From an uncultured Selenomonadales bacterium (GTDB taxonomy: Bacteria > Bacillota > Negativicutes > Selenomonadales > Selenomonadaceae): a stretch of 51,153 nt of DNA. The notes below the pieces were generated by a model that worked only from the letters and a program-made list of their open reading frames with translations, was not told the origin of the DNA and ran no database searches. The DNA lies in the NCBI GenBank assembly GCA_937877565.1, contig CALFJB010000077.1, forward strand, positions 1 through 51,153, given 5' to 3'. Both the position numbers and the translations under genes were made by a program. Every line of letters begins with the position of its first letter. The stretch's first letter is position 1. Shown here in pieces: positions 34,801 to 41,926 of the stretch.

Positions 34801-36633
34801 TATTCTTATGGCTGGTTTAAGGCTTGTTTGGAATTAGAATTTTTAAACAGTAACGAAAATAAAATTAACAGCAGAGAAATTTCAATTAGTTTTGGGCGCG
34901 TTGAAAAAGCTCCAAACACTGCGCGTACATTAATTTTAAAATATCCAAGCCGTTTTATCCCGCAATTTATGGAAGACTTGGAAAACATTCCGCTTAATTT
35001 GCGAACAAAAGATAATTCTGCAAAAGTTACCATTGAAGTTATCAGCGTCCAACATAATATTTTGCGCGTTAAACTCAAAGACGGCGCACAAGTCGAAAAT
35101 ATAAATTTGGATGAAGTCAGAGAGGCGACAATTAACGCCCAAAATCCCGTTTTTCTTTTGGAAGAATTGAAAAAGCAGTTTAACAATCTCAATTACGCAG
35201 ATGATTTTAATATGCAGAAAAATCTTTGCAAAAATATTGAATTTGTATTTGGTCCACCCGGTACAGGTAAAACTACATATTTGGCGCGTGAATTTATTTT
35301 ATCGAAAATGCAACTTCCACAAAATAAAAAAATTCTCGTGCTGACACCTACCAACAAGGCGGCTGACGTACTAACGAAAAAAATTATGGATTCAACCAAA
35401 AATTTTGATTGGCTGATAAGATTCGGCACAACCAACGATGAAGTTATTGAAAAGACTGTATACCGTGAAAAAACTTTCGATATTCGCCAAAAGCCGCGCA
35501 ACGTCACGATAACAACTATTGCGCGTTTTCCCTACGATTTTTTCATGATTGACGGCGAAAGATGGTATTTGCACGGTATGAATTGGGATTACATTATAAT
35601 TGATGAAGCGTCAATGATTCCGCTGATAAATATCATTTTGCCGCTTTACCTGAAAACGCCGGAAAAATTTATAATTGCAGGCGATCCATTCCAAATTGAG
35701 CCGGTAATATCGCTGGATTTTTGGAAGGATGAAAATATTTACACGCTCGTTGAATTAAATTCTTTTACCGCGTCAAAAACTGTTCCGCACGATTACAAAA
35801 TAATTAAATTGATGACGCAATATCGCAGTTTGCCTTCAATAGGCGAAGTTTTCAGCAAACTTACTTACGGTGGAATTTTGAAACATTATCGCAACGAAAA
35901 TTTGAAACGCCCGCTAAAAATTAACAACTGGCTAAATATTAAATCGCTGAACATTATCAAATTTCCCGTAAGCGAATATGAAAGCGTCTACCGCGCAAAA
36001 CGTATAAATAATTCTTCGTCGTATCAAGCTTACTCGGCGATTTTTACTTTTGAATTTGTCAGCGCAATGAGCCGCCAAATTGCAAAAAATAATCCAAATG
36101 AAAAATTTTCAATCGGAATTATTGCGCCGTACCGCGTACAAGCTGATTTAATAGAAAAACTTTTTGCAACCGCTCAAATTCCGCCAAACATTCAAATTAG
36201 CGCAAGTACAATTCATGGATTTCAAGGCGACGAGTGCGATATAATTTTTGCGGTTTTCAACCCGCCGCCTTACATCAGCAATTCTTCTGAAATGTTTTTG
36301 AATCACCAAAATATTATCAATGTTTCAATCAGCCGCGCTCAAGATTATCTTTTTTTGGTTATGCCGGACGATGACACCAAAAATATTTTCAATTTGCAAC
36401 TGATAAAACAAGTTGAAAAACTTTTTAACAGCGTCGGCTACAGTGAGTTTAATTCTGCAAAAATTGAAAAATTAATTTTCGGCAAAGAAAATCATATCGA
36501 AGAAAATTCCTTTTCGACGGGACATCAAAACGTTAATATTTACACGCACCCCGAGCGCGTCTATGAAATTCGCAGCGATGATAACGCCGTTGATATTCAA
36601 ATTCACAAAGATTTTAAATTTGTAAAGTCGTAA
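31813..36633 (+). CDS. Sacsin/HSP90-like ATPase fused to SF1 helicase
   Basis: A 1606-residue cytoplasmic protein. Residues about 20-190 are a GHKL ATPase of the sacsin N-terminal type: N box ELLQNADDVGA (45-55) and G2 box GKFGVGFKAVF (116-126). A long helical middle of unknown fold follows, then a Pro/Lys-rich linker and coiled coil (about 900-990). The C-terminal third is an SF1 (Dna2/UPF1-like) helicase: Walker A GPPGTGKT (1147-1154), DEAS (1264-1267), GDPFQIEP, the QYRS box, TIHGFQGDECDIIF and NVSISRAQDYLFLV. No nuclease domain was recognised. The role is unknown; the domain pairing recalls defence-island proteins. Ribosome site GGGAG. Confidence 0.85.
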   Translation: MIQKWFKDLYADRLENARVLKKASMSGVKDAVSDKYSDPAHFVYELLQNADDVGATRAEFELLEDRLIFVHNGKRHFSISNPETEKADKLAGKLGDINAITSIGNSSKSISPATIGKFGVGFKAVFQYTETPEIWDKDFSFRIENFIVPVPLSGDCPYKKAAEETLFVFPFDKFEMPKIKAVREISYKLKNLSFPLLFLSNLRELIFKIGDFQGFYRKNIVSNSLHNNDITEKQIQLSENREGTAYWLNFILFSRPHPKGSYSVCYSIRAGKLIPIEKPAFCFFQTKEYTGLRFLIHAPFLLTDSREGIFQGKEHNINLINDLAELAADSLTFLRDRNLIDDNILDIIPITESSNDLFKIFYKTIQFEMKTKALIPAFDSNSGKYNFVKSKNAYWAEVINLTKIFSDKQLAEIVPNQNANWVFVSKSREKADSKIEKYILDIVQDSLNENVILKGRNDPYSRQINKTILGITANFIEKQNFEWLHKFYKWLSETSARINAAKTLPLFLNTKGKAVAAFENSLPKLFLPMVGGSDYPTVHPELLANPNTKSFLVNRIGLKSPSLKDEIESKVFTQYDKLFHENSGVNDSGYFQKVFEYYLQLSHLQVESYIENLKKHLWLRCISADPSSFAKYSRPQYSIRDYESTLYIPNEGLKKYFQEAKRGRFVNFDFYLNLVGRDKENRLIKFFVDIGLAREVQYVRVYIKENFVEKYNLPKENSTREEYWYEYQIEGCYQILKKITESKNPEKTYTYKSIIWEKFSDEEDTNIASNAYKKSLILWERLVAVNQKVGELRDKMRGTYEYFHRKQRFLEFTPILVQELRTLRWLVDKNGKLKSAEEISVQSMAEGYDTVSQSAQSLIDFLGIKEKSDKGEDEPKLSAEQLNLIKYGKLIEAAMAKGASLEQIQQMLQNLFKPIKPPETLPKEKPKRPPRPITEIQKKIAEVNRAGSNDSGNDDFTPPTVDYKKKIERLKQKSELEQEQLAQLEELQKIVIHSEKYSYGWFKACLELEFLNSNENKINSREISISFGRVEKAPNTARTLILKYPSRFIPQFMEDLENIPLNLRTKDNSAKVTIEVISVQHNILRVKLKDGAQVENINLDEVREATINAQNPVFLLEELKKQFNNLNYADDFNMQKNLCKNIEFVFGPPGTGKTTYLAREFILSKMQLPQNKKILVLTPTNKAADVLTKKIMDSTKNFDWLIRFGTTNDEVIEKTVYREKTFDIRQKPRNVTITTIARFPYDFFMIDGERWYLHGMNWDYIIIDEASMIPLINIILPLYLKTPEKFIIAGDPFQIEPVISLDFWKDENIYTLVELNSFTASKTVPHDYKIIKLMTQYRSLPSIGEVFSKLTYGGILKHYRNENLKRPLKINNWLNIKSLNIIKFPVSEYESVYRAKRINNSSSYQAYSAIFTFEFVSAMSRQIAKNNPNEKFSIGIIAPYRVQADLIEKLFATAQIPPNIQISASTIHGFQGDECDIIFAVFNPPPYISNSSEMFLNHQNIINVSISRAQDYLFLVMPDDDTKNIFNLQLIKQVEKLFNSVGYSEFNSAKIEKLIFGKENHIEENSFSTGHQNVNIYTHPERVYEIRSDDNAVDIQIHKDFKFVKS

Positions 36634-36648
36634 ATCTGACGATATAAT
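36620..36648 (+). promoter_or_regulatory. Promoter of the flavodoxin cluster
   Basis: TTGTAA (36620-36625, inside the end of the helicase gene), 17-base spacer, TATAAT (36643-36648). The leader is about 25 bases. Confidence 0.6.
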
Positions 36649-36678
36649 AACGATAAAAAAATTGAGGAGTTGAGAAAT

Positions 36679-37275
36679 TTGAAAAAATTTTTAGCATTGT
36701 TGGCGATTGTCGGAATGATTTTCACATTTGGACAAAGTGCCGCGTCTGCGCAGGGAAAAATTTTAGTTGCGTATTTTTCAAGAGTCGGTAACGAATACGG
36801 CGTTGGAAATATTCAAAAAGGAAATACGGCAATAGTTGCCGAAATTATCGCACAGAAAACCGGCGCAGATTTATTTGAAATAAAAACCGTTCAAAGTTAT
36901 CCTGACGATTACGACGCTTGCACGGCTATTGCGCGTAAAGAAAAAGCTGAAAAAGCGCGCCCCGCACTTGCAACGAGTGTAACGAATTTTGCGCAGTACG
37001 ACACAATTTTTATTGGTTATCCAATTTGGTATGGTGATATGCCTATGGCGGTTTACAATTTCCTTGAAAGTTACAATTTCAGCGGCAAAACGGTTATTCC
37101 ATTCTGCACACACGGCGGCAGCGGGCTTGCGTCCACTGAAAGAAATATCAAGGCAACTTGCCAAAATTCAAACGTTCTGCAAGGATTGGCGATTAGCGGC
37201 TCAACTGCACAAAATAACCGCGCTCAAGCTGATTCAAGCGTTGCAAGTTGGTTAAAAAAAATTGGTGTAATGTAA
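36679..37275 (+). CDS. Exported flavodoxin
   Basis: A 198-residue flavodoxin-fold protein. Residues 1-24 form a signal peptide (KKFLALLAIVGMIFTFG, SAASA). The mature part starts GKILVAYFSRVGNEYGVG, the FMN phosphate loop region, and has IFIGYPIWYGDMPM and IPFCTHGGSG, the flavin-contacting loops of the flavodoxin_4 group. It likely carries FMN outside the cytoplasm as an electron carrier or small reductase. Start TTG at 36679, nine bases after GAGGAG; the TTG at 36670 overlaps that site. Its stop overlaps the next gene's ATG by one base. A lipoprotein relative follows one gene later. Confidence 0.85.
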   Translation: MKKFLALLAIVGMIFTFGQSAASAQGKILVAYFSRVGNEYGVGNIQKGNTAIVAEIIAQKTGADLFEIKTVQSYPDDYDACTAIARKEKAEKARPALATSVTNFAQYDTIFIGYPIWYGDMPMAVYNFLESYNFSGKTVIPFCTHGGSGLASTERNIKATCQNSNVLQGLAISGSTAQNNRAQADSSVASWLKKIGVM

Positions 37276-37640
37276 TGACGAATGACGAACTTCAACTTAA
37301 AAAACTTTATGAAGAAATGTGGCAGGCGTTAATTAAAAAAGATATTTCAACGCTGGAAAAAATTCACGCCGATAATTTTATTCTTGTTCATATGACGGGA
37401 CGGCGGCAACCTAAGCAGGAATATCTGGAATATGTACGCAATGGACAGTTAAATTATTTTTCTGCGAAAACTGAAAATATTTTTGTTGACGTACCGGCAG
37501 GAAAATTAATTGGACAATCGAAAGTTGAAGCGGCTGTATTTGGCGGCGGAAAAAATATTTGGCGGTTGCAACTTGCATTTGACGTTGAAAAAATTTCCGG
37601 CAAGTGGATTTTAAAATTTGCGCAGGCGTCAACTTATTAA
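37275..37640 (+). CDS. SnoaL/NTF2-like small protein
   Basis: A 121-residue protein of the NTF2-like fold (DUF4440/SnoaL-type): an N-terminal helix pair MTNDELQLKKLYEEMWQALIKKD, then IHADNFILVHMTGRRQPKQEYL and a curved sheet ending SGKWILKFAQAS. Relatives are small isomerases, hydrolases or binding proteins; the substrate is not readable. No signal peptide, unlike both neighbours. The ATG at 37275 overlaps the preceding stop (TAATG), so it is translationally coupled to the first flavodoxin gene. Confidence 0.75.
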   Translation: MTNDELQLKKLYEEMWQALIKKDISTLEKIHADNFILVHMTGRRQPKQEYLEYVRNGQLNYFSAKTENIFVDVPAGKLIGQSKVEAAVFGGGKNIWRLQLAFDVEKISGKWILKFAQASTY

Positions 37641-37661
37641 AAAATTTTTGAGGTGATTTGA

Positions 37662-38348
37662 TTGAAAAAAATTTTATTGGCAGCGTTGTCAATTATGATG
37701 ATGCTTTTATTTACGGCGTGTGGTCCTCAAGGTAAATCTGAAGATAATCCTGCTCCCGAACAAAAACCGGAACAAACTGCAGAAAAGACAGAAAATCCAA
37801 CTCCTGAAAATCCTCCTGCGCAAGGAGCGCATAAAATCCTTGTGGCGTATTTCTCACGCACGGGCGATAATTACGAAGTTGGAAATATCGAAAAGGGCAA
37901 TACCTCAATTATGGCTGAAATGGTTGCTGAAAAAACCGGCGGCACTTTGTTTGAAATTAAACCCGTCAAAGAATATCCCGCCGCTTACAAAGAATGTACA
38001 GACGTTGCCAAACAGGAACAGGCTGAAAACGCCCGCCCCGAAATTGCAAATAAAATTGAAAATCTTAACGAATACGACGTTATATTTTTAGGTTATCCAA
38101 TTTGGTGGAGCGATTTTCCAATGATTATTTATACCTTCCTTGAACAGAACGACTTTAACGGCAAAACGATTATACCTTTCTGCACTTCCGCCGGCGAATA
38201 TATGACGGGCAAAGAAATTAATATTCCGCAAATTGCCAAAGGTGCCGCCATTGCACAAGGTCTCGGTATGAAAGGCAAAGAATGTCAAGAAAATCCAAAC
38301 TACGTGCGCGAACAAGTCAATTTCTGGATTAACGGCTTGGGTTACTGA
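37662..38348 (+). CDS. Flavodoxin lipoprotein
   Basis: A 228-residue flavodoxin exported as a lipoprotein: signal sequence with lipobox LFTAC (Cys20), then a flexible Pro/Glu-rich spacer (21-55), then the flavodoxin_4 domain (KILVAYFSRTGDNYEVG, IFLGYPIWWSDFPM, IPFCTSAGEY). Probably membrane-anchored on the periplasmic side, carrying FMN. It is similar throughout to the exported flavodoxin at 36679, so one is a duplicate of the other with a changed export signal. The start is TTG at 37662 after GAGGTG. A terminator follows at once. Confidence 0.88.
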   Translation: MKKILLAALSIMMMLLFTACGPQGKSEDNPAPEQKPEQTAEKTENPTPENPPAQGAHKILVAYFSRTGDNYEVGNIEKGNTSIMAEMVAEKTGGTLFEIKPVKEYPAAYKECTDVAKQEQAENARPEIANKIENLNEYDVIFLGYPIWWSDFPMIIYTFLEQNDFNGKTIIPFCTSAGEYMTGKEINIPQIAKGAAIAQGLGMKGKECQENPNYVREQVNFWINGLGY

Positions 38349-38359
38349 AAAAGTTTTAC

Positions 38360-38386
38360 GGCTCCAATTTCGGTTGGAGCTTTTTG
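38360..38386 (+). terminator. Terminator of the flavodoxin cluster
   Basis: Stem GCTCCAA/TTGGAGC with a TTTCGG loop and five T residues. The next promoter begins two bases later. Confidence 0.82.
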
Positions 38387-38387
38387 T

Positions 38388-38416
38388 TTGACAAAGTTTT
38401 TTCACATTTTTATAAT
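38388..38416 (+). promoter_or_regulatory. Consensus sigma-70-type promoter of the GNAT gene
   Basis: Perfect TTGACA (38388-38393) and perfect TATAAT (38411-38416) with the ideal 17-base spacer, the only fully consensus promoter noticed in the window. Confidence 0.8.
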
Positions 38417-38438
38417 TTGCGCGGGAGATGATATTTTA

Positions 38439-38978
38439 ATGACAGAAATTAAAATTAGACCTGCCACGCTTGAAGACGCGCCGCGCCTTGTAGAAATTTA
38501 TTCTTACTACGTTGAAGAAACGGCGATAACTTTTGAATGTGAAGTTCCCAGCGTCGAAAAATTTCAAACGCGAATGAATCGAACACAAAAACATTATCCC
38601 TACCTTGTAGCGGAATTGAACGGCAAAATTGTAGGTTACGCTTATGCAAAACGCTTTGTCGGTCGTGAGGCTTATAAATTTTCGGCGGAGCTTACAATTT
38701 ATCTTGACAAAAATTATCGTCATAAAGGAATTGGTAAAAAATTGTACGGCGAACTTGAAAAAATCCTGCGCGAGCAAGGTATAAAAAATTTGTACGCTTG
38801 CATAGGTTATCCCGAAGTTGAGGACGAACATTTAAATTTTAACAGTGTAAATTTTCATCAGCATTTGGGATTTAAAATTTGCGGCAAGTTTACAAATTGC
38901 GGCTACAAGTTTAATCGTTGGTACAGTATGGTTTGGGCAGAAAAAATTATTGGAGATTATGGCAATGAATCAAATTGA
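38439..38978 (+). CDS. GNAT-family N-acetyltransferase (phosphinothricin-acetyltransferase-like)
   Basis: A 179-residue GNAT enzyme that uses acetyl-CoA to acetylate an amine. It begins IRPATLEDAPRLVEIYSYYVEETAITFECEVPS, and has the acetyl-CoA loop YRHKGIGKKLYGELEKIL and the C-terminal FHQHLGFKICGKFTNCGYKF typical of the Pat/Bar subgroup, whose members act on phosphinothricin, methionine sulfone or other amino-acid analogues. The start at 38439 follows GGGAG; an open extension to 38388 would run through the promoter. It overlaps the next gene by 14 bases. Confidence 0.88.
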   Translation: MTEIKIRPATLEDAPRLVEIYSYYVEETAITFECEVPSVEKFQTRMNRTQKHYPYLVAELNGKIVGYAYAKRFVGREAYKFSAELTIYLDKNYRHKGIGKKLYGELEKILREQGIKNLYACIGYPEVEDEHLNFNSVNFHQHLGFKICGKFTNCGYKFNRWYSMVWAEKIIGDYGNESN

Positions 38979-39267
38979 GCGAATTGAACACTTTGAAAAG
39001 ATTTTTGACGAATCGGCGGCGGCGATTGATAATTTATTGAACGCGCTGGAAAAATATTCTGATGTGCAGGATAAATATTTTGAGCTAATGAGGTATTACG
39101 GCGGCGAATGGCAGCAGGACTACGAAGACGACGAAGCCGGAAAAATTCCAAAAGATTTAAAACGCGGCGTAATTTCGCAAGACGGTATTTATAATTTGAT
39201 TGAGAAAAATCGAGAGTTGCAGTTGGAAATTTTGAAAATTTTTGCAGACATTTTACACAAAGATTAA
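38965..39267 (+). CDS. DUF4298-family small protein
   Basis: A 100-residue acidic, helical protein with FEKIFDESAAAIDNLLNALEKY, YYGGEWQQDYEDDEAGKIPKDLKRGVISQDGIYNLI and a C-terminal helix, which I recognise as DUF4298. Function unknown. Often found next to small enzymes in Firmicutes. Its ATG (38965), nine bases after GGAG, overlaps the end of the GNAT gene; alternative starts at 38950 and 38959 are too close to the ribosome site. A terminator follows. Confidence 0.8.
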   Translation: MNQIERIEHFEKIFDESAAAIDNLLNALEKYSDVQDKYFELMRYYGGEWQQDYEDDEAGKIPKDLKRGVISQDGIYNLIEKNRELQLEILKIFADILHKD

Positions 39268-39273
39268 AAATTA

Positions 39274-39302
39274 ATCGCCCGCAATTTGGGCGAATTTTTT
39301 TA
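39274..39302 (+). terminator. Terminator after the DUF4298 gene
   Basis: Stem TCGCCC/GGGCGA with a seven-base loop, then AA and a run of T residues. Confidence 0.8.
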
Positions 39303-39303
39303 T

Positions 39304-39331
39304 TTGGATATTTGAAATTTTATGCTATAAT
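39304..39331 (+). promoter_or_regulatory. Extended -10 promoter of the ABC importer operon
   Basis: TTGGAT (39304-39309), 16-base spacer and TATAAT (39326-39331) preceded by TGC, an extended -10 element. It drives the three binding-protein genes and the transporter. Confidence 0.6.
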
Positions 39332-39366
39332 TCGGCAGTAAATTTAAATTAAAGGAAGATTTTTTG

Positions 39367-40221
39367 ATGGAACTAAAAAAAATTGCCGCCGTGATTTTAT
39401 CGTGCGCGGTTGCTGGTACAGTTTTTACAGGTTGCGGCGAAACTCCGCCCGCTCAAACTCAAGCTGAAGAAATTAAAATGGGACTGTTGCAAACTCTCAA
39501 CGCCGACACTGATACTTATAATAAGATGATGGCGAAATTTGAAGAAAACGCAGAAATAAAATTGCCGCATCATCAGATTATTTTCTATAGAAATTTTCAA
39601 ACGTTGCAAGAGGATTTAATTTCCGGGAAAATCGACGAAGTCAGCATTTATAAATCTGCAACAGATTATCTTATGGCAAGAAATCCACAAATTGAAATTG
39701 CCAAAAATCACGTCGGCAAAAAGAAAATTATTGATAACATTGCATTTGCCCTGCGTGCTGAAGATACTGAATTGAAAAATTCTTTGGACGATGCAATTTC
39801 AAAAATGCAAAATGACAGAACTTTGGACAAACTCATAACAATTTATATCACAGATTTTAAAACGCCTGAAGACTTGCCCGCAGTTACATTTGAAAATTTC
39901 GACGGCGCGGACACAATCAAAGTTGGTGTAACGGGCGATTTACCGCCAATGGATTTAATTTTGGCGGACGGTACGCCCGCAGGTTTTAATACCGCGCTTT
40001 TATCTGAAATTGGAAAACGTCTGCAAAAAAATATTGAATTCGTAAAAATTAACAGCGCGTCACGTGCGGCGGCGTTGACTTCAAAGAAAGTTGATATTTC
40101 TTTCTGGGCGATTATTCCAACAAATGAATCTGTACCGCTTGATCTTGATAAGCCGGAAGGCGTCGAACTTTCCACGCCATATTTTACAGATGACGTTATT
40201 CACATTGATATTAAAAAATAA
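39367..40221 (+). CDS. Circularly permuted solute-binding lipoprotein, copy 1
   Basis: A 284-residue lipoprotein (lipobox FTGC) for an amino-acid-type ABC importer. The two halves match the SBP_bac_3 family in reversed order. Residues about 38-165 look like the usual second lobe and C-terminal helices (LQEDLISGKIDEVSIYKSA, FALRAEDTELKNSLDDAI, then a DRTLDKLITIY closing helix). Residues about 182-284 look like the usual N-terminal lobe (IKVGVTGDLPPMDLILADG, AGFNTALLSEIGKRL, STPYF). The canonical ligand-binding Arg of the TPER motif is absent (IIPTNESVP). First of three tandem copies; AAGGAAG lies upstream. Confidence 0.8.
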   Translation: MELKKIAAVILSCAVAGTVFTGCGETPPAQTQAEEIKMGLLQTLNADTDTYNKMMAKFEENAEIKLPHHQIIFYRNFQTLQEDLISGKIDEVSIYKSATDYLMARNPQIEIAKNHVGKKKIIDNIAFALRAEDTELKNSLDDAISKMQNDRTLDKLITIYITDFKTPEDLPAVTFENFDGADTIKVGVTGDLPPMDLILADGTPAGFNTALLSEIGKRLQKNIEFVKINSASRAAALTSKKVDISFWAIIPTNESVPLDLDKPEGVELSTPYFTDDVIHIDIKK

Positions 40222-40233
40222 GGAGCTATCCAA

Positions 40234-41082
40234 ATGAAAAAAATTTTAACGCTGATTCTAACTGCTCTAATGGCGGTAGGATTCACAGGTTGCGGCGAAA
40301 ATAATAACGCGCAAAATTCGTTACCGCCTGATTTAAAAGTTGGTATTATTAAAAATCTCAACGCCTCTGAAAATCTTTATGACGATATGATAAAAAAGGC
40401 AGAGGAACTTGGCGGCAGAAAAGTTACAAATCATAAATATTCATTTTATGACAGTTTGACTTTGTTGCAAATGGGAATTGAATCCGGTAGCCTTGACGAG
40501 ATCAGCACTTACAAAAATGTTGCAAATTATTTAATGGCGAAAAATCCAAATAAATTTGAATTTGCGCCGAATCACGATTATTTGAAACTCTCCGACAAGT
40601 TTGCATTTGCAATGCGCGAAACTGATACTGAATTGAAAAATTCTGTAAGCGCGGCAGTTGAGGCAATGCAAAACGACGGCACTTTAGAAAATCTTACAAA
40701 AACTTATATCACAGATTTAAAACCGGACGAAGACCCGCCCGCAGTTGCATTTGAAAATTTTGACGGCGCAGACACTTTAAAAGTTGGTATAACGGGCGAC
40801 TTGCCGCCAATGGATTTAATTTTGGCTGACGGTACGCCCGCCGGTTTTAATACCGCGCTTTTATCTGAAATTGGCAAGCGTCTTCAAAAAAATATTGAAA
40901 TTGTGCAAATTGACAGTGCATCACGTGCCGCCGCACTCCAATCCGGTAAAATTGATATTTCTTTCTGGGCAATTATTCCGACAGATACAAATTTGCCTGC
41001 TGATATGGATAAACCGCAAGGCGTCGAACTTTCCGCGCCTTACTTCCAAGATGATATTGTTCACATTGATTTGAAAAAATAA
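40234..41082 (+). CDS. Circularly permuted solute-binding lipoprotein, copy 2
   Basis: A 282-residue lipoprotein (lipobox FTGC) with the same reversed half order as its neighbours: lobe-2-like residues about 32-165 (LLQMGIESGSLDEISTYKN, FAMRETDTELKNSVSAAVEA, then DGTLENLTKTY), then lobe-1-like residues about 180-282 (LKVGITGDLPPMDLILADG). Its C-terminal half is almost identical to that of copy 1, while the N-terminal halves differ clearly. AAGGAG lies upstream of the ATG. The ligand-binding Arg is also missing here (IIPTDTNLP). Confidence 0.8.
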   Translation: MKKILTLILTALMAVGFTGCGENNNAQNSLPPDLKVGIIKNLNASENLYDDMIKKAEELGGRKVTNHKYSFYDSLTLLQMGIESGSLDEISTYKNVANYLMAKNPNKFEFAPNHDYLKLSDKFAFAMRETDTELKNSVSAAVEAMQNDGTLENLTKTYITDLKPDEDPPAVAFENFDGADTLKVGITGDLPPMDLILADGTPAGFNTALLSEIGKRLQKNIEIVQIDSASRAAALQSGKIDISFWAIIPTDTNLPADMDKPQGVELSAPYFQDDIVHIDLKK

Positions 41083-41094
41083 GGAGTGTTTTTA

Positions 41095-41925
41095 ATGAAA
41101 AAAATTTTTACAATAATGCTCATTGCATTAACGGCGATTTTTACAGGTTGCGGCGGCGGAGAAAATCAGCCGACTGCAAATTCTAACGCAACTAAAATTG
41201 GTATGCTCCAGCAACTTAACGCCAGTGAACAGGAATTTAATGGCTTTATGAAAGACATTGCCGAAACTTTTGCATTGAATACCAATCCGCACGAAGTTAA
41301 ATTTTTCAACAATTTAAATACAATGTTAATGGCGTTGGAAAGCGGGCAAATTGATGAAATCAGTACTTATAAATGTGTTGCTGATTATTTGATGACGAAA
41401 AATCCAAACGTTGAAATTCTTGAAGGGCACACATTGGAATTTATCGACGCCTTTTGCTTTGCAGTCAAGGCAGATAACGTCGAATTGAAAAATTCTTTGG
41501 ACGATGCAATTTCTGAAATGAAAAACGACGGCACTTTAAATAATTTGACGAAAGAATATGTTACATCAAGCGTAAATCCTGCAAAAGTTGAATTTGAAAA
41601 ATTTGACGGCGCGGAAACTTTGAAAGTTGCAATTACAGGCGATTTGCCGCCGCTTGACTTTGTAAGCGAAGACGGCAGCGCGGCAGGTTTTAACACTGCA
41701 GTTTTAGCTGAAATTGGCAAACGTTTGCACAGAAATATTGAAGTTGTACAAGTTGACAGTGCATCCCGTTCGGCGGCTTTGACTTCAGGTCAAGTTGACG
41801 TTGTTTTCTGGGCGATTGTTCCTGTCAGTGAAATTATTCCCGCCAACGCAGATAAACCGGATGGCGTCGAATTGACTACGCCTTACTATCGCGGAAGAAT
41901 TGTTCACATTGGCTTGAAAAAATAA
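41095..41925 (+). CDS. Circularly permuted solute-binding lipoprotein, copy 3
   Basis: A 276-residue lipoprotein (lipobox FTGC), the most diverged of the three: LLMALESGQIDEISTYKCV (with M before the L run), AVKADNVELKNSLDDAISEM and NDGTLNNLTKEY in the first half, LKVAITGDLPPLDFVSEDG, AGFNTAVLAEIGKRL and TTPYY in the second. The order is again lobe 2 then lobe 1, and the TPER arginine is missing (IVPVSEIIP). ATG at 41095 after AAGGAG; the upstream in-frame GTG lies inside that site. One base separates it from the permease gene. Confidence 0.8.
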   Translation: MKKIFTIMLIALTAIFTGCGGGENQPTANSNATKIGMLQQLNASEQEFNGFMKDIAETFALNTNPHEVKFFNNLNTMLMALESGQIDEISTYKCVADYLMTKNPNVEILEGHTLEFIDAFCFAVKADNVELKNSLDDAISEMKNDGTLNNLTKEYVTSSVNPAKVEFEKFDGAETLKVAITGDLPPLDFVSEDGSAAGFNTAVLAEIGKRLHRNIEVVQVDSASRSAALTSGQVDVVFWAIVPVSEIIPANADKPDGVELTTPYYRGRIVHIGLKK

Positions 41926-41926
41926 A

